A stretch of DNA of 64,000 nucleotides, taken from contig NZ_CP069792.1 of the NCBI RefSeq assembly GCF_016894245.1, positions 620,001-684,000 on the forward strand. Reading direction: 5' to 3'. This document shows, piece by piece, positions 45,021-53,642 of the stretch. The position numbers and the translations under genes are program-made. The DNA is from Corynebacterium kroppenstedtii. Its GTDB lineage: Bacteria > Actinomycetota > Actinomycetes > Mycobacteriales > Mycobacteriaceae. Numbering within the stretch: the stretch's first letter is position 1; each line of letters begins with the position of its first letter. The notes below the pieces were generated by a model, which had not been told where the DNA came from, did no database searches, and saw nothing but the letters and a program-made list of their open reading frames with translations.

Positions 45021-45389
45021 ATGGCACGTCGATACGTTCCACAGATTTTTGATGACTTAGACGGCACCGAACTTACCGAGTCCGACGCGACAGAAATTCA
45101 CTTCAGCGTTGACGGCACTGCATACATGCTGGAGGTCTCGGAAGACAACGCCCGTAAATTCCACGAGGCCTTAGAGCCCTTCATTTCCTCTGCGACAAAG
45201 GAAAGTGGCCGCGGACGCCGTCGTTCCTCTTACCGCAACAATGTTTCGTCGGAGGCTACCAAGGCTCGCAACCGCGCAATTCGTAAGTGGGCCAATGAGA
45301 ATGGCTATCACGTTGCACCGCGTGGCCAGATTAAGAAAGAAATCATCGAAGCTTACGATCGCGCTCACCCGGTGAACAAGGATTCCTAA
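45021..45389 (+). CDS. lsr2: Lsr2-family nucleoid-associated xenogeneic silencer
   Basis: The 122-residue DNA-bridging protein binds A/T-rich DNA and silences foreign genes. The N-terminal oligomerisation domain (about 1-58) includes YVPQIFDDLDGTELTESDA; a linker with GRGRRRSS follows; the C-terminal DNA-binding domain (about 78-118) has KARNRAIRKWANENGYHVA and then RGQ at 101-103. In Lsr2 of M. tuberculosis the corresponding minor-groove hook is RGR, and its second Arg contacts DNA; here it is Gln. A strong AAGGAGATAACA site precedes ATG. A very strong terminator follows at 45428-45466. Confidence 0.93.
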   Translation: MARRYVPQIFDDLDGTELTESDATEIHFSVDGTAYMLEVSEDNARKFHEALEPFISSATKESGRGRRRSSYRNNVSSEATKARNRAIRKWANENGYHVAPRGQIKKEIIEAYDRAHPVNKDS

Positions 45390-45427
45390 ACCGAAACATT
45401 CCGTTCCCGGTTATCACGATCCTGCCC

Positions 45428-45466
45428 GCGATGGATACCGCACACTGCGGTGTTCATCGCTTTTTT
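45428..45466 (+). terminator. Terminator of lsr2
   Basis: GCGATG (45428-45433) pairs with CATCGC (45455-45460), with an inner perfect ACCGCA/TGCGGT hairpin, followed by six T residues. Confidence 0.92.
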
Positions 45467-45510
45467 CACGACATATCGACCACAACACAGGCAAGAACCA
45501 CAATCGACGT

Positions 45511-46167
45511 ATGAAACGACACTTCCCACGCCACACGGGCTCCCGTGTGGGCATCTGGACCGTTCTTACCGCCATCACTGCAGTTTCACTGGCTGCGTGT
45601 TCTAGCGACACGACGGGCGGATCGGAATCAGAAGGCTCTACATCCAGCTCTAACGCCTCCTCAGCCGACGTGGCCGCCGATGGCCTCCCCATCGATGCCC
45701 GCCCCTCCTCTGGCGCTTCGGATTCGACGCCGTGCCCGTACTTGACCAACCAGGACATGGCGGACCTGAACGGCCAACGCGTCACCGGAGTGTCCGTCGA
45801 TAAGCGGTTTAATCCCCCAGCCTGCCAATGGCTCTCTTATGGAAATACGCCTCAAGCGCAAACAATCATTCGGACGGCTAAAAACGAACAAGCCGCTATC
45901 GATATGATCAGCACCGCTATTACTCATCCGGGAACAACCGATGACGCAGCAACAATTACAAAGAATTCAGACAATTCCGTCAGTGGTGGCGACGTTGAAC
46001 ACACCAACCAACCGACGGGGTGGGAAGGTTATCGCGCTCAAGCGGAAAATGCGGCAGTCTATGCAATTCGCAAAGGGCCAGTGGTCGTTATTGTTCACTC
46101 CGATCAAACTCAGACGGTGAAGACACAAAAGATCGCCGAAGCGGTGATCCAGCAATTACAGCTCTGA
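45511..46167 (+). CDS. DUF2020-like lipoprotein
   Basis: The 218-residue precursor has a lipoprotein signal with lipobox SLAACS (Cys30), so it would be anchored on the outer face of the membrane. A Ser-rich linker (30-70) leads to a globular domain that begins DSTPCPYLTNQDMADLNGQR and has a second Cys in NPPACQWLSYG, probably a disulphide. The pattern matches the corynebacterial DUF2020 family; function unknown. No ribosome-binding site is clear. It is convergent with the YidC-like gene, four bases apart. Confidence 0.75.
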   Translation: MKRHFPRHTGSRVGIWTVLTAITAVSLAACSSDTTGGSESEGSTSSSNASSADVAADGLPIDARPSSGASDSTPCPYLTNQDMADLNGQRVTGVSVDKRFNPPACQWLSYGNTPQAQTIIRTAKNEQAAIDMISTAITHPGTTDDAATITKNSDNSVSGGDVEHTNQPTGWEGYRAQAENAAVYAIRKGPVVVIVHSDQTQTVKTQKIAEAVIQQLQL

Positions 46168-46171
46168 TCAA

Positions 46172-47527
46172 TCAGTCGCAATCTCTTCGCGCAACACCCC
46201 AGTTTGAATACGAAGGACCACGGCGCTTCGCTGGCTTTTTAGCAGTATGCGCCACTTGTTGTGGCACCATTGCCCCATGCGTCTGGGCCGCAATGATCTT
46301 CTTCCTCTTCTCGTCACGTTCTGGGGCAGATGCCGTCTCTTTCAGAGCGTGCCGGCCAGTCTCAATCGCTTTAATCTGAGGTCTATTCGCACGCGCTGCT
46401 GCCGCGGCCGCGGCTTGACGAGCTTGCCTATCGGCCTCACGATCAGCTGCTCTCTTCTCCCTCTTTTCCCGCTTCTTATCCAGCTTCGCCTGTTTTTTCT
46501 CCTGCTTATATGCCTTTTTCTCTCGGTGACCTTCCAACCATAGGGCTGGGATTTGCCACGGACGTATCAGACCCCTCCCCCGACGGCGCCACTTGTTTCG
46601 CTTCAGTGTCCGCTTTTTCTCTTTCTTAGCGTGCTTTTCTTCATCATGCTCGGCCTTCGTCCGTGCATAATGTTCACGAAATTCCTGAGTATAGGGAAAC
46701 CTTTTATCAATTGTTCGGTAGAGCAAAATGTTTTGGCTCATCGTCCATAAGTTATTCCCCACCCAGTAGAACAATATGGCCACAGGAACCGGACTCGTCA
46801 GGCCGAATAACAAGGGGCTAGCACTACCCATGACCGCCATAGGAATGATGATTTTCTGCATCCTCACAGCAATGGGATTATCATGCTCCAACTGACGATA
46901 ACTGCGGTACGTCGAATACGACATGTTAATCGTCGTAAAAGTCGAGGCAATAAGAACCAACGGTATAGCCAAGGTATAAATAGTTGATTTGTCCGTGCCC
47001 ATTTCCTGTAAACGCGACGAGGCCATAGCCGCGTACGCCGGCAAAGGGACACCAAAAGCCTTAGCTTGAAGAAATTGCCCAACATCTTGGCTGGTTAAAA
47101 ACCCAATGGGCTGGTGCTGCGCAGCCCCGAGACCACCCTTAGGTCGAGCCATATGAATCAATACTCGGTATAAACCCAAGAAGAAGGGCAACTGGATAAG
47201 AACCGGTAAACACCCCGCGCTAAGCCGATAACCAGCATCTTTTCGCGCCTTCTGTTCCTTGGCTATACGTTCCTTCCTAGCCGCAGTTCCTGGCTTATCT
47301 TTATACTCTTCCCTAATTTGATTAATAACCGGACGCAGATTCACTTGGATGCGGGTCGACTTATATTGGGCATACGCAAAGGGAAGCAGAATAAGACGAA
47401 CGGTCATTACTAACAAAAACAAGGAAGCGATCCATGACGAAATCGGATCTGCACCTAGAGCCGTGAGAAGCACATGCCACAGTTTGATCACTCCCGAAAC
47501 CGGATACGCGAAAAGACTGTAGATCAT
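46172..47527 (-). CDS. yidC: YidC/Oxa1-family membrane protein insertase
   Basis: The 451-residue protein has the actinobacterial YidC core: a first membrane segment (MIYSLFAYPVSGVIKLWHVL), the positively charged cytoplasmic loop (ARKERIAKEQKARKDAGYRL), then CLPVLIQLPFFLGLYRVL and three more helices up to VPVAILFYWVGNNLWTMSQN. It inserts membrane proteins with or without SecYEG. The C-terminal ~160 residues are an extremely basic Lys/Arg/Glu/Ala tail that may bind ribosomes. Corynebacteria usually have yidC beside rnpA and rpmH; these are absent here, so this may be a second copy. GAGAGG precedes the ATG. Confidence 0.9.
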   Translation of the reverse strand: MIYSLFAYPVSGVIKLWHVLLTALGADPISSWIASLFLLVMTVRLILLPFAYAQYKSTRIQVNLRPVINQIREEYKDKPGTAARKERIAKEQKARKDAGYRLSAGCLPVLIQLPFFLGLYRVLIHMARPKGGLGAAQHQPIGFLTSQDVGQFLQAKAFGVPLPAYAAMASSRLQEMGTDKSTIYTLAIPLVLIASTFTTINMSYSTYRSYRQLEHDNPIAVRMQKIIIPMAVMGSASPLLFGLTSPVPVAILFYWVGNNLWTMSQNILLYRTIDKRFPYTQEFREHYARTKAEHDEEKHAKKEKKRTLKRNKWRRRGRGLIRPWQIPALWLEGHREKKAYKQEKKQAKLDKKREKREKRAADREADRQARQAAAAAAARANRPQIKAIETGRHALKETASAPERDEKRKKIIAAQTHGAMVPQQVAHTAKKPAKRRGPSYSNWGVARRDCD

Positions 47528-47796
47528 GCACTACCTCTCAAATAATCTGCCTGAGGGCCACGACAATTCCTGAACCGCTCCTATCAACTAGTCAGGAACA
47601 CCACCATAAGACAATAGCGTTCCAGCGAGAGCGTTCCTACCTTGGAAGGAATATCAGTCGCCTCAGGGTCCGAGCGTGACAAGGCCCGAGCGTGACAGGA
47701 CACCAGACGGTAAAGGATCTCCTGCGCTATCGGAGCACATATCCTGCGCCCAACGATTTTCGCAGAAGTGCTTCTATCTGCCGTACACTGCCGTCT

Positions 47797-48741
47797 ATGG
47801 CTCGCCATCGTAAGGACACAGTCACGTCTCCGGTTTCGCCCGGCGATCTTTCCGCGCAGAATTCCGGCCCTGCCGATACTAGGGCTACCCATGCCAGCGC
47901 TGACACAACCCCATCCACGGATAACGTCACGACTTCGCCGAGCGGATCGGTATCGGCCGGCCCCGACCAACGTCAGACGAGCACGGCGTCGAAAATTTTA
48001 GGTATCAGTGGAGAACTCATCCTTACACTTGGCATCGTCATTATGCTGTTCGTCGTCTACGAAGCCTACTGGACCAACATCCAATCCGATCATGAACAGT
48101 CGCAAGCCAAAAGTCAGCTCGACGACAAATGGGCCGATGCCCGCAACACTATGAACGCCGACGAAGGTGAGGCCATGGGAAAGCTACGCATCCCCACATT
48201 CGGTTCGGATTGGAACTACGCCATTATCCAAGGGACGTCTGCCAGCGATCTCAGCCGCGGCCCCGGGCACTACACACGAACGCAAAACCCCGGGGACAAA
48301 GGAAACTTTGCGCTCGCTGGGCACCGTGTTGGCCGTGGCGCTCCTTTTAATGACCTGGGATACCTCAAAACCTGCGATTCCATTGTCGTCGAAACCCGTG
48401 AGTCCTGGTACGTGTATCGCGTCCTTCCTATCGACGAAAAAGGCGCAGACCGTGAACAAGCCCTGGCACACTGCACATCGCCGACGCTAGCTAAACAGGC
48501 AACGTCAGGCGATTACGCATCTGTTCGTGGGCGCTACATCACGACTCCGAGCAATATCAGCACAATCGCTTCCGTTCCTGGGCACGAGGACTCCACCCCC
48601 GAGTCCTCTGAGCTGTCCATCATCACGCTGACCACGTGCCATCCGCAGTTCTCCAATGCGGAGCGCATGGTGATTCACGCCGTCCTTGACCGCGTCGAAG
48701 CGAAAGACGGAAACAAAACACCAGTCGAACTAAAAAACTAA
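47797..48741 (+). CDS. Class E sortase
   Basis: The ~314-residue transpeptidase anchors LPXTG/LAXTG-type proteins to the cell wall. It has a ~65-residue cytoplasmic Thr/Ser/Pro-rich part, one membrane helix (about 68-90) and the sortase domain with IPTFGSDWNYAIIQGTSAS, catalytic His in FALAGHRVG, catalytic Cys in ITLTTCHPQF and Arg in NAERMVIH. The start is ATG 47797 (MARHRKDTVT); the frame upstream is an Arg-rich extension. In many actinobacteria class E sortase lies beside trpG/pabA and pknB; here it is about 27 kb away. No pilin or sorting substrate is in this window. Confidence 0.9.
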   Translation: MARHRKDTVTSPVSPGDLSAQNSGPADTRATHASADTTPSTDNVTTSPSGSVSAGPDQRQTSTASKILGISGELILTLGIVIMLFVVYEAYWTNIQSDHEQSQAKSQLDDKWADARNTMNADEGEAMGKLRIPTFGSDWNYAIIQGTSASDLSRGPGHYTRTQNPGDKGNFALAGHRVGRGAPFNDLGYLKTCDSIVVETRESWYVYRVLPIDEKGADREQALAHCTSPTLAKQATSGDYASVRGRYITTPSNISTIASVPGHEDSTPESSELSIITLTTCHPQFSNAERMVIHAVLDRVEAKDGNKTPVELKN

Positions 48742-48763
48742 GGGGCCACAGCCCCACGGTGAA

Positions 48764-48782
48764 GAGGTGCTTAAATCACCTC
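48764..48782. other. Small hairpins between the sortase gene and the 50-aa gene
   Basis: GAGGTG (48764-48769) pairs with CACCTC (48777-48782) and, just before it, GGGGC/GCCCC forms another short hairpin. No T tract follows, so they are more likely mRNA stability or processing elements than terminators. Confidence 0.35.
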
Positions 48783-48810
48783 ACTGCGAGCACATTAAGG
48801 AGAACACCAC

Positions 48811-48963
48811 ATGTACGCATGGATTTGGCGGCACCTCCCCGGCCCCACCTGGTTTCGCGTGATCGAGGCACTAGTGCTCATCGCGGCAATAGTGCTGATC
48901 CTGATGCAGGTGGTGTTCCCTGTGGTCAGTGACTGGATGCCGTATAACGACGTGCGCGTGTAG
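48811..48963 (+). CDS. Small single-pass membrane protein (50 aa)
   Basis: ATG 48811 follows AAGGAGA at a good distance and the frame ends at TAG 48961-48963. The peptide starts MYAWIWRHLPGPTWFRVIEA, has a hydrophobic helix (about 19-40) and ends MPYNDVRV. I recall very similar ~50-residue proteins in other corynebacteria and mycobacteria, where the YAWIWRHLPGP start is conserved, but not a known role. It is 70 bases downstream of the class E sortase on the same strand, so the two are probably co-transcribed, and it might assist the sortase. Confidence 0.8.
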   Translation: MYAWIWRHLPGPTWFRVIEALVLIAAIVLILMQVVFPVVSDWMPYNDVRV

Positions 48964-49033
48964 GCAAGTACATAAAGCGCACGACGCGCGCCACACACAG
49001 ACGAATTCCATATATAGATCTACATGTATGGGT

Positions 49034-49654
49034 CTAAATGACGTAATTGCCCGGGGGCGCAGATAACAGCTGCCGCGCCAGTTCCCGAGCAATTTGAAGC
49101 GGGACGACGTCACGGCTCATCTTCGCCCCTGCTAGGCCCCCATCCAAAAACACCATGATCTGTTCCGCGATGGTCCGGGACGCATAGCCATACTTCTTGG
49201 TCAGAAGCTCCGCCATCGTGTCGCGGCACCACCGTCGGTGCTCTAATGCTGCTTGGCGAATTCCCCGTTCCCCATCATTTTCTGGGCGCGGATATTCACT
49301 CGCTGCGTTCTGGAAATGGGATCCCCGATAATTCTTCCCCGGCTCCTCACTAATACAGATGTCGAAAAAAGCCAGAATCTTGTCTTGCGGCTTATCGCGC
49401 TGATCTGCCAGTTCATGCCAGCTCGCTCGCCATTGTTCGTCAAGCTGCTCTAAACAAGCAATAACTAAGTTATCTTTGGATCCAAACAAAGAATATAAGC
49501 TGGCCTTTGCGACGTCGGCTTCGCGGAGAATACGGTCAATCCCGATAACCCGGATACCCTCAGTAGTGAATAGACGCGTGGCGGCTTTAAGCAATCGCTG
49601 ACGAGGACTCGGTCGATCCCGGCGACGACGAGTCGTTGTTTTTGCAGCTGGCAC
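49034..49654 (-). CDS. TetR-family transcriptional regulator
   Basis: The 206-residue protein has an N-terminal basic extension (TTRRRRDRPSPRQRL), a TetR helix-turn-helix (about 17-63) with LLKAATRLFTTEGIRVIGID and EADVAKASLYSLFGSKDNLV, and a C-terminal ligand-binding domain of the type with GSHFQNAASEYPRPEN. It would repress neighbouring genes until an unknown small molecule binds. Start is GTG 49654. The target is not evident: the gene stands between the converging small membrane gene and the same-strand universal stress gene, 276 bases away. Confidence 0.88.
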   Translation of the reverse strand: MPAAKTTTRRRRDRPSPRQRLLKAATRLFTTEGIRVIGIDRILREADVAKASLYSLFGSKDNLVIACLEQLDEQWRASWHELADQRDKPQDKILAFFDICISEEPGKNYRGSHFQNAASEYPRPENDGERGIRQAALEHRRWCRDTMAELLTKKYGYASRTIAEQIMVFLDGGLAGAKMSRDVVPLQIARELARQLLSAPPGNYVI

Positions 49655-49930
49655 CTCGCCGTCACTCTCCTTGTCTACTGGTGTCTAGGGGCGTATAGCC
49701 CGATGGCCTACGAGTAAGGATCCTGATGGCATCTACATCCATCAACCGAACAACTTACTACTTAACGTGTTCCCAAAGCCACACGACACCGGAACTGAGG
49801 CAGCAATCCCGCTGTATGCGCCGGGGCGCCATTCAGCCACACCGTCCAGCCACGCAAGACAGCCGCGCGGTGCAGCTACCCAAAACAGTCACGCAACGAG
49901 TTGAGCGTCGCCAGTGCCTACATGTCGCGC

Positions 49931-50830
49931 CTACACTCTGCTTTCCGGTCGGACGACCATCAGCGGGCATGGGGCTTCTTGTAGCAACGCGCGTGACGTC
50001 GATCCCAACAACATACCGCGGAACCCACCACGGCCATGGGAACCAACGACGAGCAATTGTGCATCCTCAGATGCATCGGCAAGTGCCCGAACCGGACGGT
50101 CGCGAGTAATAATCTGCTCAACCTCCACATCAGGGTACTTATCTTTATAACCGCTGACCCGTTCAGCGAGCAGCCGCTTTTGATCTTCTTCAATCTCTTC
50201 CCATTGCTTCTGAGCTGCATTTAACCCAGCAAGGGAAGCCTGAACCTGCATATCAATCCACGTGTGAACCGCGCGTAGCGGGGCCTTACGGGCACTGGCC
50301 TCTGCGAACGCCATTTCGATTGCTTTTTCAGCAACCCCGGTACCGTCAACTCCGACGACAACGGGGCCGTACTTCGTTGCCGTCGATACGTCGGATTCCT
50401 CACGCACGACCACCACGGGGCATTTCGCATGGCTCACTACGGCGGCTGAGACAGAGCCCATGACCATACCCGAAAAACCGCCCAAGCCACGCGAACCCAT
50501 GACAATCATGGTGACGTCCTGGGAGATATCGAGCAGCATATCAATGGGGTTGCCCTCTTCCACCTGATAGCTGACCTCAACGGACTCGTCGAAATCTGCA
50601 ATGATCTTGCGTGCGGTATCAATTTTCTCCATGGCCTCTGCTTCGAGGTCATCGTAGAGTTCCTGCGGGGGAACCATGCCTTCCGCGTACAAAAATTGAG
50701 GCATGGAGTACGTACTGACCAGACGGATCGGTTCTTTCCGCTTCAGCGCGGTATTCGCAGCCCACCGAGTAGCCGTCTGAGAGGCGGCAGAGCCATCAAC
50801 GGCAACAACAATAACGTTTTGCTTCACCAT
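49931..50830 (-). CDS. Universal stress protein with two UspA domains
   Basis: The 299-residue protein has two tandem Usp folds (about 1-148 and 155-297). Each ends with the ATP-binding pattern: VMGSRGLGGFSGMVMGSVSA and VVGSHGRGGFRGMLLGSTSR. Such proteins respond to starvation, hypoxia or redox stress in actinobacteria, often binding ATP or cAMP. ATG 50830 follows GTGGGA. No operon partner is seen; the 309 bases upstream to the flavin oxidoreductase gene (50831-51139) contain no gene or clear motif and presumably hold its promoter. Confidence 0.92.
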   Translation of the reverse strand: MVKQNVIVVAVDGSAASQTATRWAANTALKRKEPIRLVSTYSMPQFLYAEGMVPPQELYDDLEAEAMEKIDTARKIIADFDESVEVSYQVEEGNPIDMLLDISQDVTMIVMGSRGLGGFSGMVMGSVSAAVVSHAKCPVVVVREESDVSTATKYGPVVVGVDGTGVAEKAIEMAFAEASARKAPLRAVHTWIDMQVQASLAGLNAAQKQWEEIEEDQKRLLAERVSGYKDKYPDVEVEQIITRDRPVRALADASEDAQLLVVGSHGRGGFRGMLLGSTSRALLQEAPCPLMVVRPESRV

Positions 50831-51139
50831 GACATCCCACTTTCGAGGTTACTCATGCGAGCGTTATTGCCCGCACAATACGTTGCGCTACTAAGGCGAA
50901 ACTTGTTTCTGTGCAGTAATGTTGCTGCCGGCAAACCGATTATTACAGCCGACGGGCAACACCATTGCCACCTCTCACGGTACCCCCATACGGCACAGTG
51001 GTGTACCCCCAAGGTGCACGATGCCACCCCCGAAATGGAGCTGTTTTCAAGGAAAAGCCAGGACGGGGACACAGGTGTCAGGGACACAGCGCTCCGCGAG
51101 CTTCAGGGCGCATCTCCTATCACAAGCCACGGCCAGGCA

Positions 51140-52261
51140 TCAGGACCTCAACGCTTCCCCCAGCATCTCAATCGCCCTCACCCGGTCCTCCACGTCAAAG
51201 GCATAAATAGAAGCAATAACGCCTTGTGCTCCCGTCGCCTGAACAATGCGAGCAATCTTTCCCTTCACCTGATCAGGCGTTCCCACGGCGTTTACCTGCA
51301 AGGCCGCATCCACCTGCTGCCATGCCATCACATTGCCGTCCCGCACGTCCTTCGGCGGCCTGAACAGCCCACGAGTCCCCGTCACAATCCCATAAAAGCT
51401 CTGCTCATGCGTCGTAAACAGATGGCGAGCTTTCTCTTCAGTCTCTGCCACCATCACATTGACACCCACAGTGACGTGAGGCTTACCCAACGACGATCCC
51501 GACACGGCACCACTCTGAGCAGGACCACTTCCGACGCCACCGCCGTCGACGCTATCGCCGTCGGCAGTGTCCCCATATGCTCCTGCAACGAAGTTATTGC
51601 GATACGTCTCGAGTGTCGTCGACAGCCGGAACGGAGCAAAATGGCTGGCAAACACGAACGGAAGACCCGCATGTGCCGCGATCATCGCACCATTTTCCGA
51701 CGAACCCAGCATGAAGAATGGCACGTGGCTGCGTAATCCTGGAAAGGCATTGACGCGGTGCGCCATCGGCCCCATGTAGCGACGCAGCTCGGCTAGATCG
51801 CGCTCGAAATCTGGGACATCCGACTTTCCCCGACGCAAAGCCTGCGCCGTCATTGGATCAGTGCCTGGCGCACGTCCCAGCCCTAATTCGATCCGTCCCG
51901 GATAGAGGGCGTCTAAGGTGCCAAACTCCTCCGCAACGTGTAGAGGTGCGTGATTAGGTAGCATCACGCCGCCAGCGCCAACCGCAACGGAATGCGTTGC
52001 CGCCGCCACTTGCCCAATCATGATCGCTGTTGCCGACGACGCCAACGACTGCGAATTGTGATGCTCTGCTAGCCAAAAGCGGTCATAGCCGGCGCGTTCC
52101 GCCGCCTGAGCGGAACGGATCGTCGCGTGGAGAGCATCCGACATTGTCATTCCCTCACTCACCGGCACAAGGTCAAGAAGACCAAGTTCAATGGTGCTGA
52201 GATCACTGGTGCCGATATCGGACGACGACTGGCCTGATGATGGACTATCTGGGGTAACCAT
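51140..52261 (-). CDS. LLM-class flavin-dependent oxidoreductase
   Basis: The 373-residue enzyme is a luciferase-like monooxygenase family member using FMN or F420-type flavin. Typical patterns are AAERAGYDRFWLAEHHNSQS, VGAGGVMLPNHAPLHVAEEF, YPGRIELGLGRAPGTDP and the C-terminal GTPDQVKGKIARIV. The start is ATG 52259-52261 (MVTPDSPSSG), with AGGGAAGG just upstream; the open frame extending to 52480 is Thr/Ala-rich and derives from tandem repeats. The substrate is unknown. Confidence 0.88.
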   Translation of the reverse strand: MVTPDSPSSGQSSSDIGTSDLSTIELGLLDLVPVSEGMTMSDALHATIRSAQAAERAGYDRFWLAEHHNSQSLASSATAIMIGQVAAATHSVAVGAGGVMLPNHAPLHVAEEFGTLDALYPGRIELGLGRAPGTDPMTAQALRRGKSDVPDFERDLAELRRYMGPMAHRVNAFPGLRSHVPFFMLGSSENGAMIAAHAGLPFVFASHFAPFRLSTTLETYRNNFVAGAYGDTADGDSVDGGGVGSGPAQSGAVSGSSLGKPHVTVGVNVMVAETEEKARHLFTTHEQSFYGIVTGTRGLFRPPKDVRDGNVMAWQQVDAALQVNAVGTPDQVKGKIARIVQATGAQGVIASIYAFDVEDRVRAIEMLGEALRS

Positions 52262-52463
52262 GAACACCTTCCCTGTGGTCGTAAATGTGCAGTTCTCACT
52301 GTCGAGATTCTTTGTTGTGTTTTTGCCTGTCGCTCTCAACGTTGCGGTCGCACTCGTGACAATCGCAGTCGTGACAGTCGCCCTCGTGACGGCCACACTT
52401 ATCGCAGATGCGCGACTCCGCTCTACACCCCATAACAACGGTGACGGCCAATTCCGTCCATGA
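52260..52463 (+). CDS. Doubtful small hydrophobic ORF overlapping the LLM gene start
   Basis: A 67-codon plus-strand frame starts at ATG 52260, opposite the start codon of the LLM gene, and ends at TGA 52461-52463 overlapping an ATG (ATGA) in the frame of the pseudouridine synthase gene. The product would have a strongly hydrophobic stretch (FFVVFLPVALNVAVALVTIA). However, that stretch is largely encoded by four 15-base tandem repeats, and no ribosome-binding site stands out, so it may be chance. Confidence 0.25.
   Translation: MNTFPVVVNVQFSLSRFFVVFLPVALNVAVALVTIAVVTVALVTATLIADARLRSTPHNNGDGQFRP
52341..52400. repeat. Four degenerate 15-bp tandem repeats
   Basis: Units begin at 52341, 52356, 52371 and 52386 with the pattern GTGACaaTCGCagTC. 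They lie between the divergent LLM and pseudouridine synthase genes. Confidence 0.7.
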
Positions 52464-52507
52464 TCCTCACTATTGGCCATCGCCGCGAGCCCTTTATGCT
52501 GGTCTGC

Positions 52508-53590
52508 ATGGTTCGCGTTCTTGGAATTCGTGATGGGCTTAACCCTTCACATGCCCGTGTACCGGCAGATGCAGCGCCTATTACGGCCGATAATTTCCTC
52601 GAACACCTGATTTCCTCTCAACGGCACCGCCATCCCTCCGATACCGCGGACGCCCGTGCAGAACGATTCACTGCTGGGCATGTTCGCGATGGTAAAGGAC
52701 GCGTCCTCACTCCCTCCGACCTACTCCAACCACATGATGAGATCTGGTTCTACCGCATGCCCGCCTACGAAACACCAGTTCCAGGGCATTGCACACCGCT
52801 GTTTTCATCACCGGGGATCCTCGTCGTCGACAAGCCCCCATTTTTAGCGACGATGCCGAGGGGCCGGCACATAACTGAAACAGCCACCGTCCGTCTTCGG
52901 CGTGCCACCGGCAATGACAACCTCGTTCCTGCTCACCGACTTGATCGCCCGACCTCTGGACTCCTTCTGTTCACCACTCATCCTCGATGTCGGGGGGCGT
53001 ACCAAACGCTGTTCGCACGTCGGCAAGTCCGGAAAACATATCAGGCTATCGCCCCATACCACTCCGTTCTCGCGGAGAGCCATAACCCTTCTGAGATCGA
53101 GCACGTTACCATCGACTCCGGCACTATCAGCCTCGAGAACGACGGCATTCACGTCCACCAACGCATGGAAAAGACGCACGGTTTCATCCAGGCGCGACTC
53201 GAGCGCGGAGAACCCAATGCGGAGACCGTCATTTCGTCGGTTCGCATGTTGACCAGCCACGATGAACGCACACTCCGGGAGCGCTATCACGGTTGGTGTG
53301 GGGAACCACTACGTGACACCCCCTACGCTCTCTACACCATGCACCCTCTTTCGGGTAAAACGCATCAGCTGCGAATGTGCCTCAATTCTCTGGGAGTGCC
53401 CATTGTGGGCGACCAGGTCTATCCACGAATATTGCCGGAGGCCATCAATGCTCACCACCACGTCGATGAGGCATGGCATCAGCCTTTATGCCTACGATCC
53501 ACACAATTGAGCTGGACTGATCCCAGCCTCCATCGGCCCATCACCGTGACGGCACCAGATCTGACTCACACACTGGGGCTGGGCGGATAA
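52508..53590 (+). CDS. RluA-family pseudouridine synthase
   Basis: The ~360-residue enzyme isomerises specific uridines in rRNA or tRNA. The core begins at GILVVDKPPFLATMP (about 108) and contains the catalytic Asp in VPAHRLDRPTSGLLLF near 140; HPLSGKTHQLRMCLNSLGVP follows near the C-terminus. The first ~70 residues would hold an S4-like part (DGLNPSHARVPAD). Three in-frame ATGs (52460, 52496, 52508) compete; the last matches the family N-terminus best (MVRVLGIRDG). Which RNA position it modifies cannot be told. Confidence 0.88.
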   Translation: MVRVLGIRDGLNPSHARVPADAAPITADNFLEHLISSQRHRHPSDTADARAERFTAGHVRDGKGRVLTPSDLLQPHDEIWFYRMPAYETPVPGHCTPLFSSPGILVVDKPPFLATMPRGRHITETATVRLRRATGNDNLVPAHRLDRPTSGLLLFTTHPRCRGAYQTLFARRQVRKTYQAIAPYHSVLAESHNPSEIEHVTIDSGTISLENDGIHVHQRMEKTHGFIQARLERGEPNAETVISSVRMLTSHDERTLRERYHGWCGEPLRDTPYALYTMHPLSGKTHQLRMCLNSLGVPIVGDQVYPRILPEAINAHHHVDEAWHQPLCLRSTQLSWTDPSLHRPITVTAPDLTHTLGLGG

Positions 53591-53642
53591 CTGCGCCATT
53601 GTTGCGGCCAACTATGTCCGACCCAAGTGTTAGTATCCTGGC

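Noticed and set aside
49726..50109. 127-codon plus-strand frame opposite the universal stress gene
   Set aside because: Most of it lies antisense to the UspA domain, with Arg/His/Thr-rich composition typical of a shadow frame.
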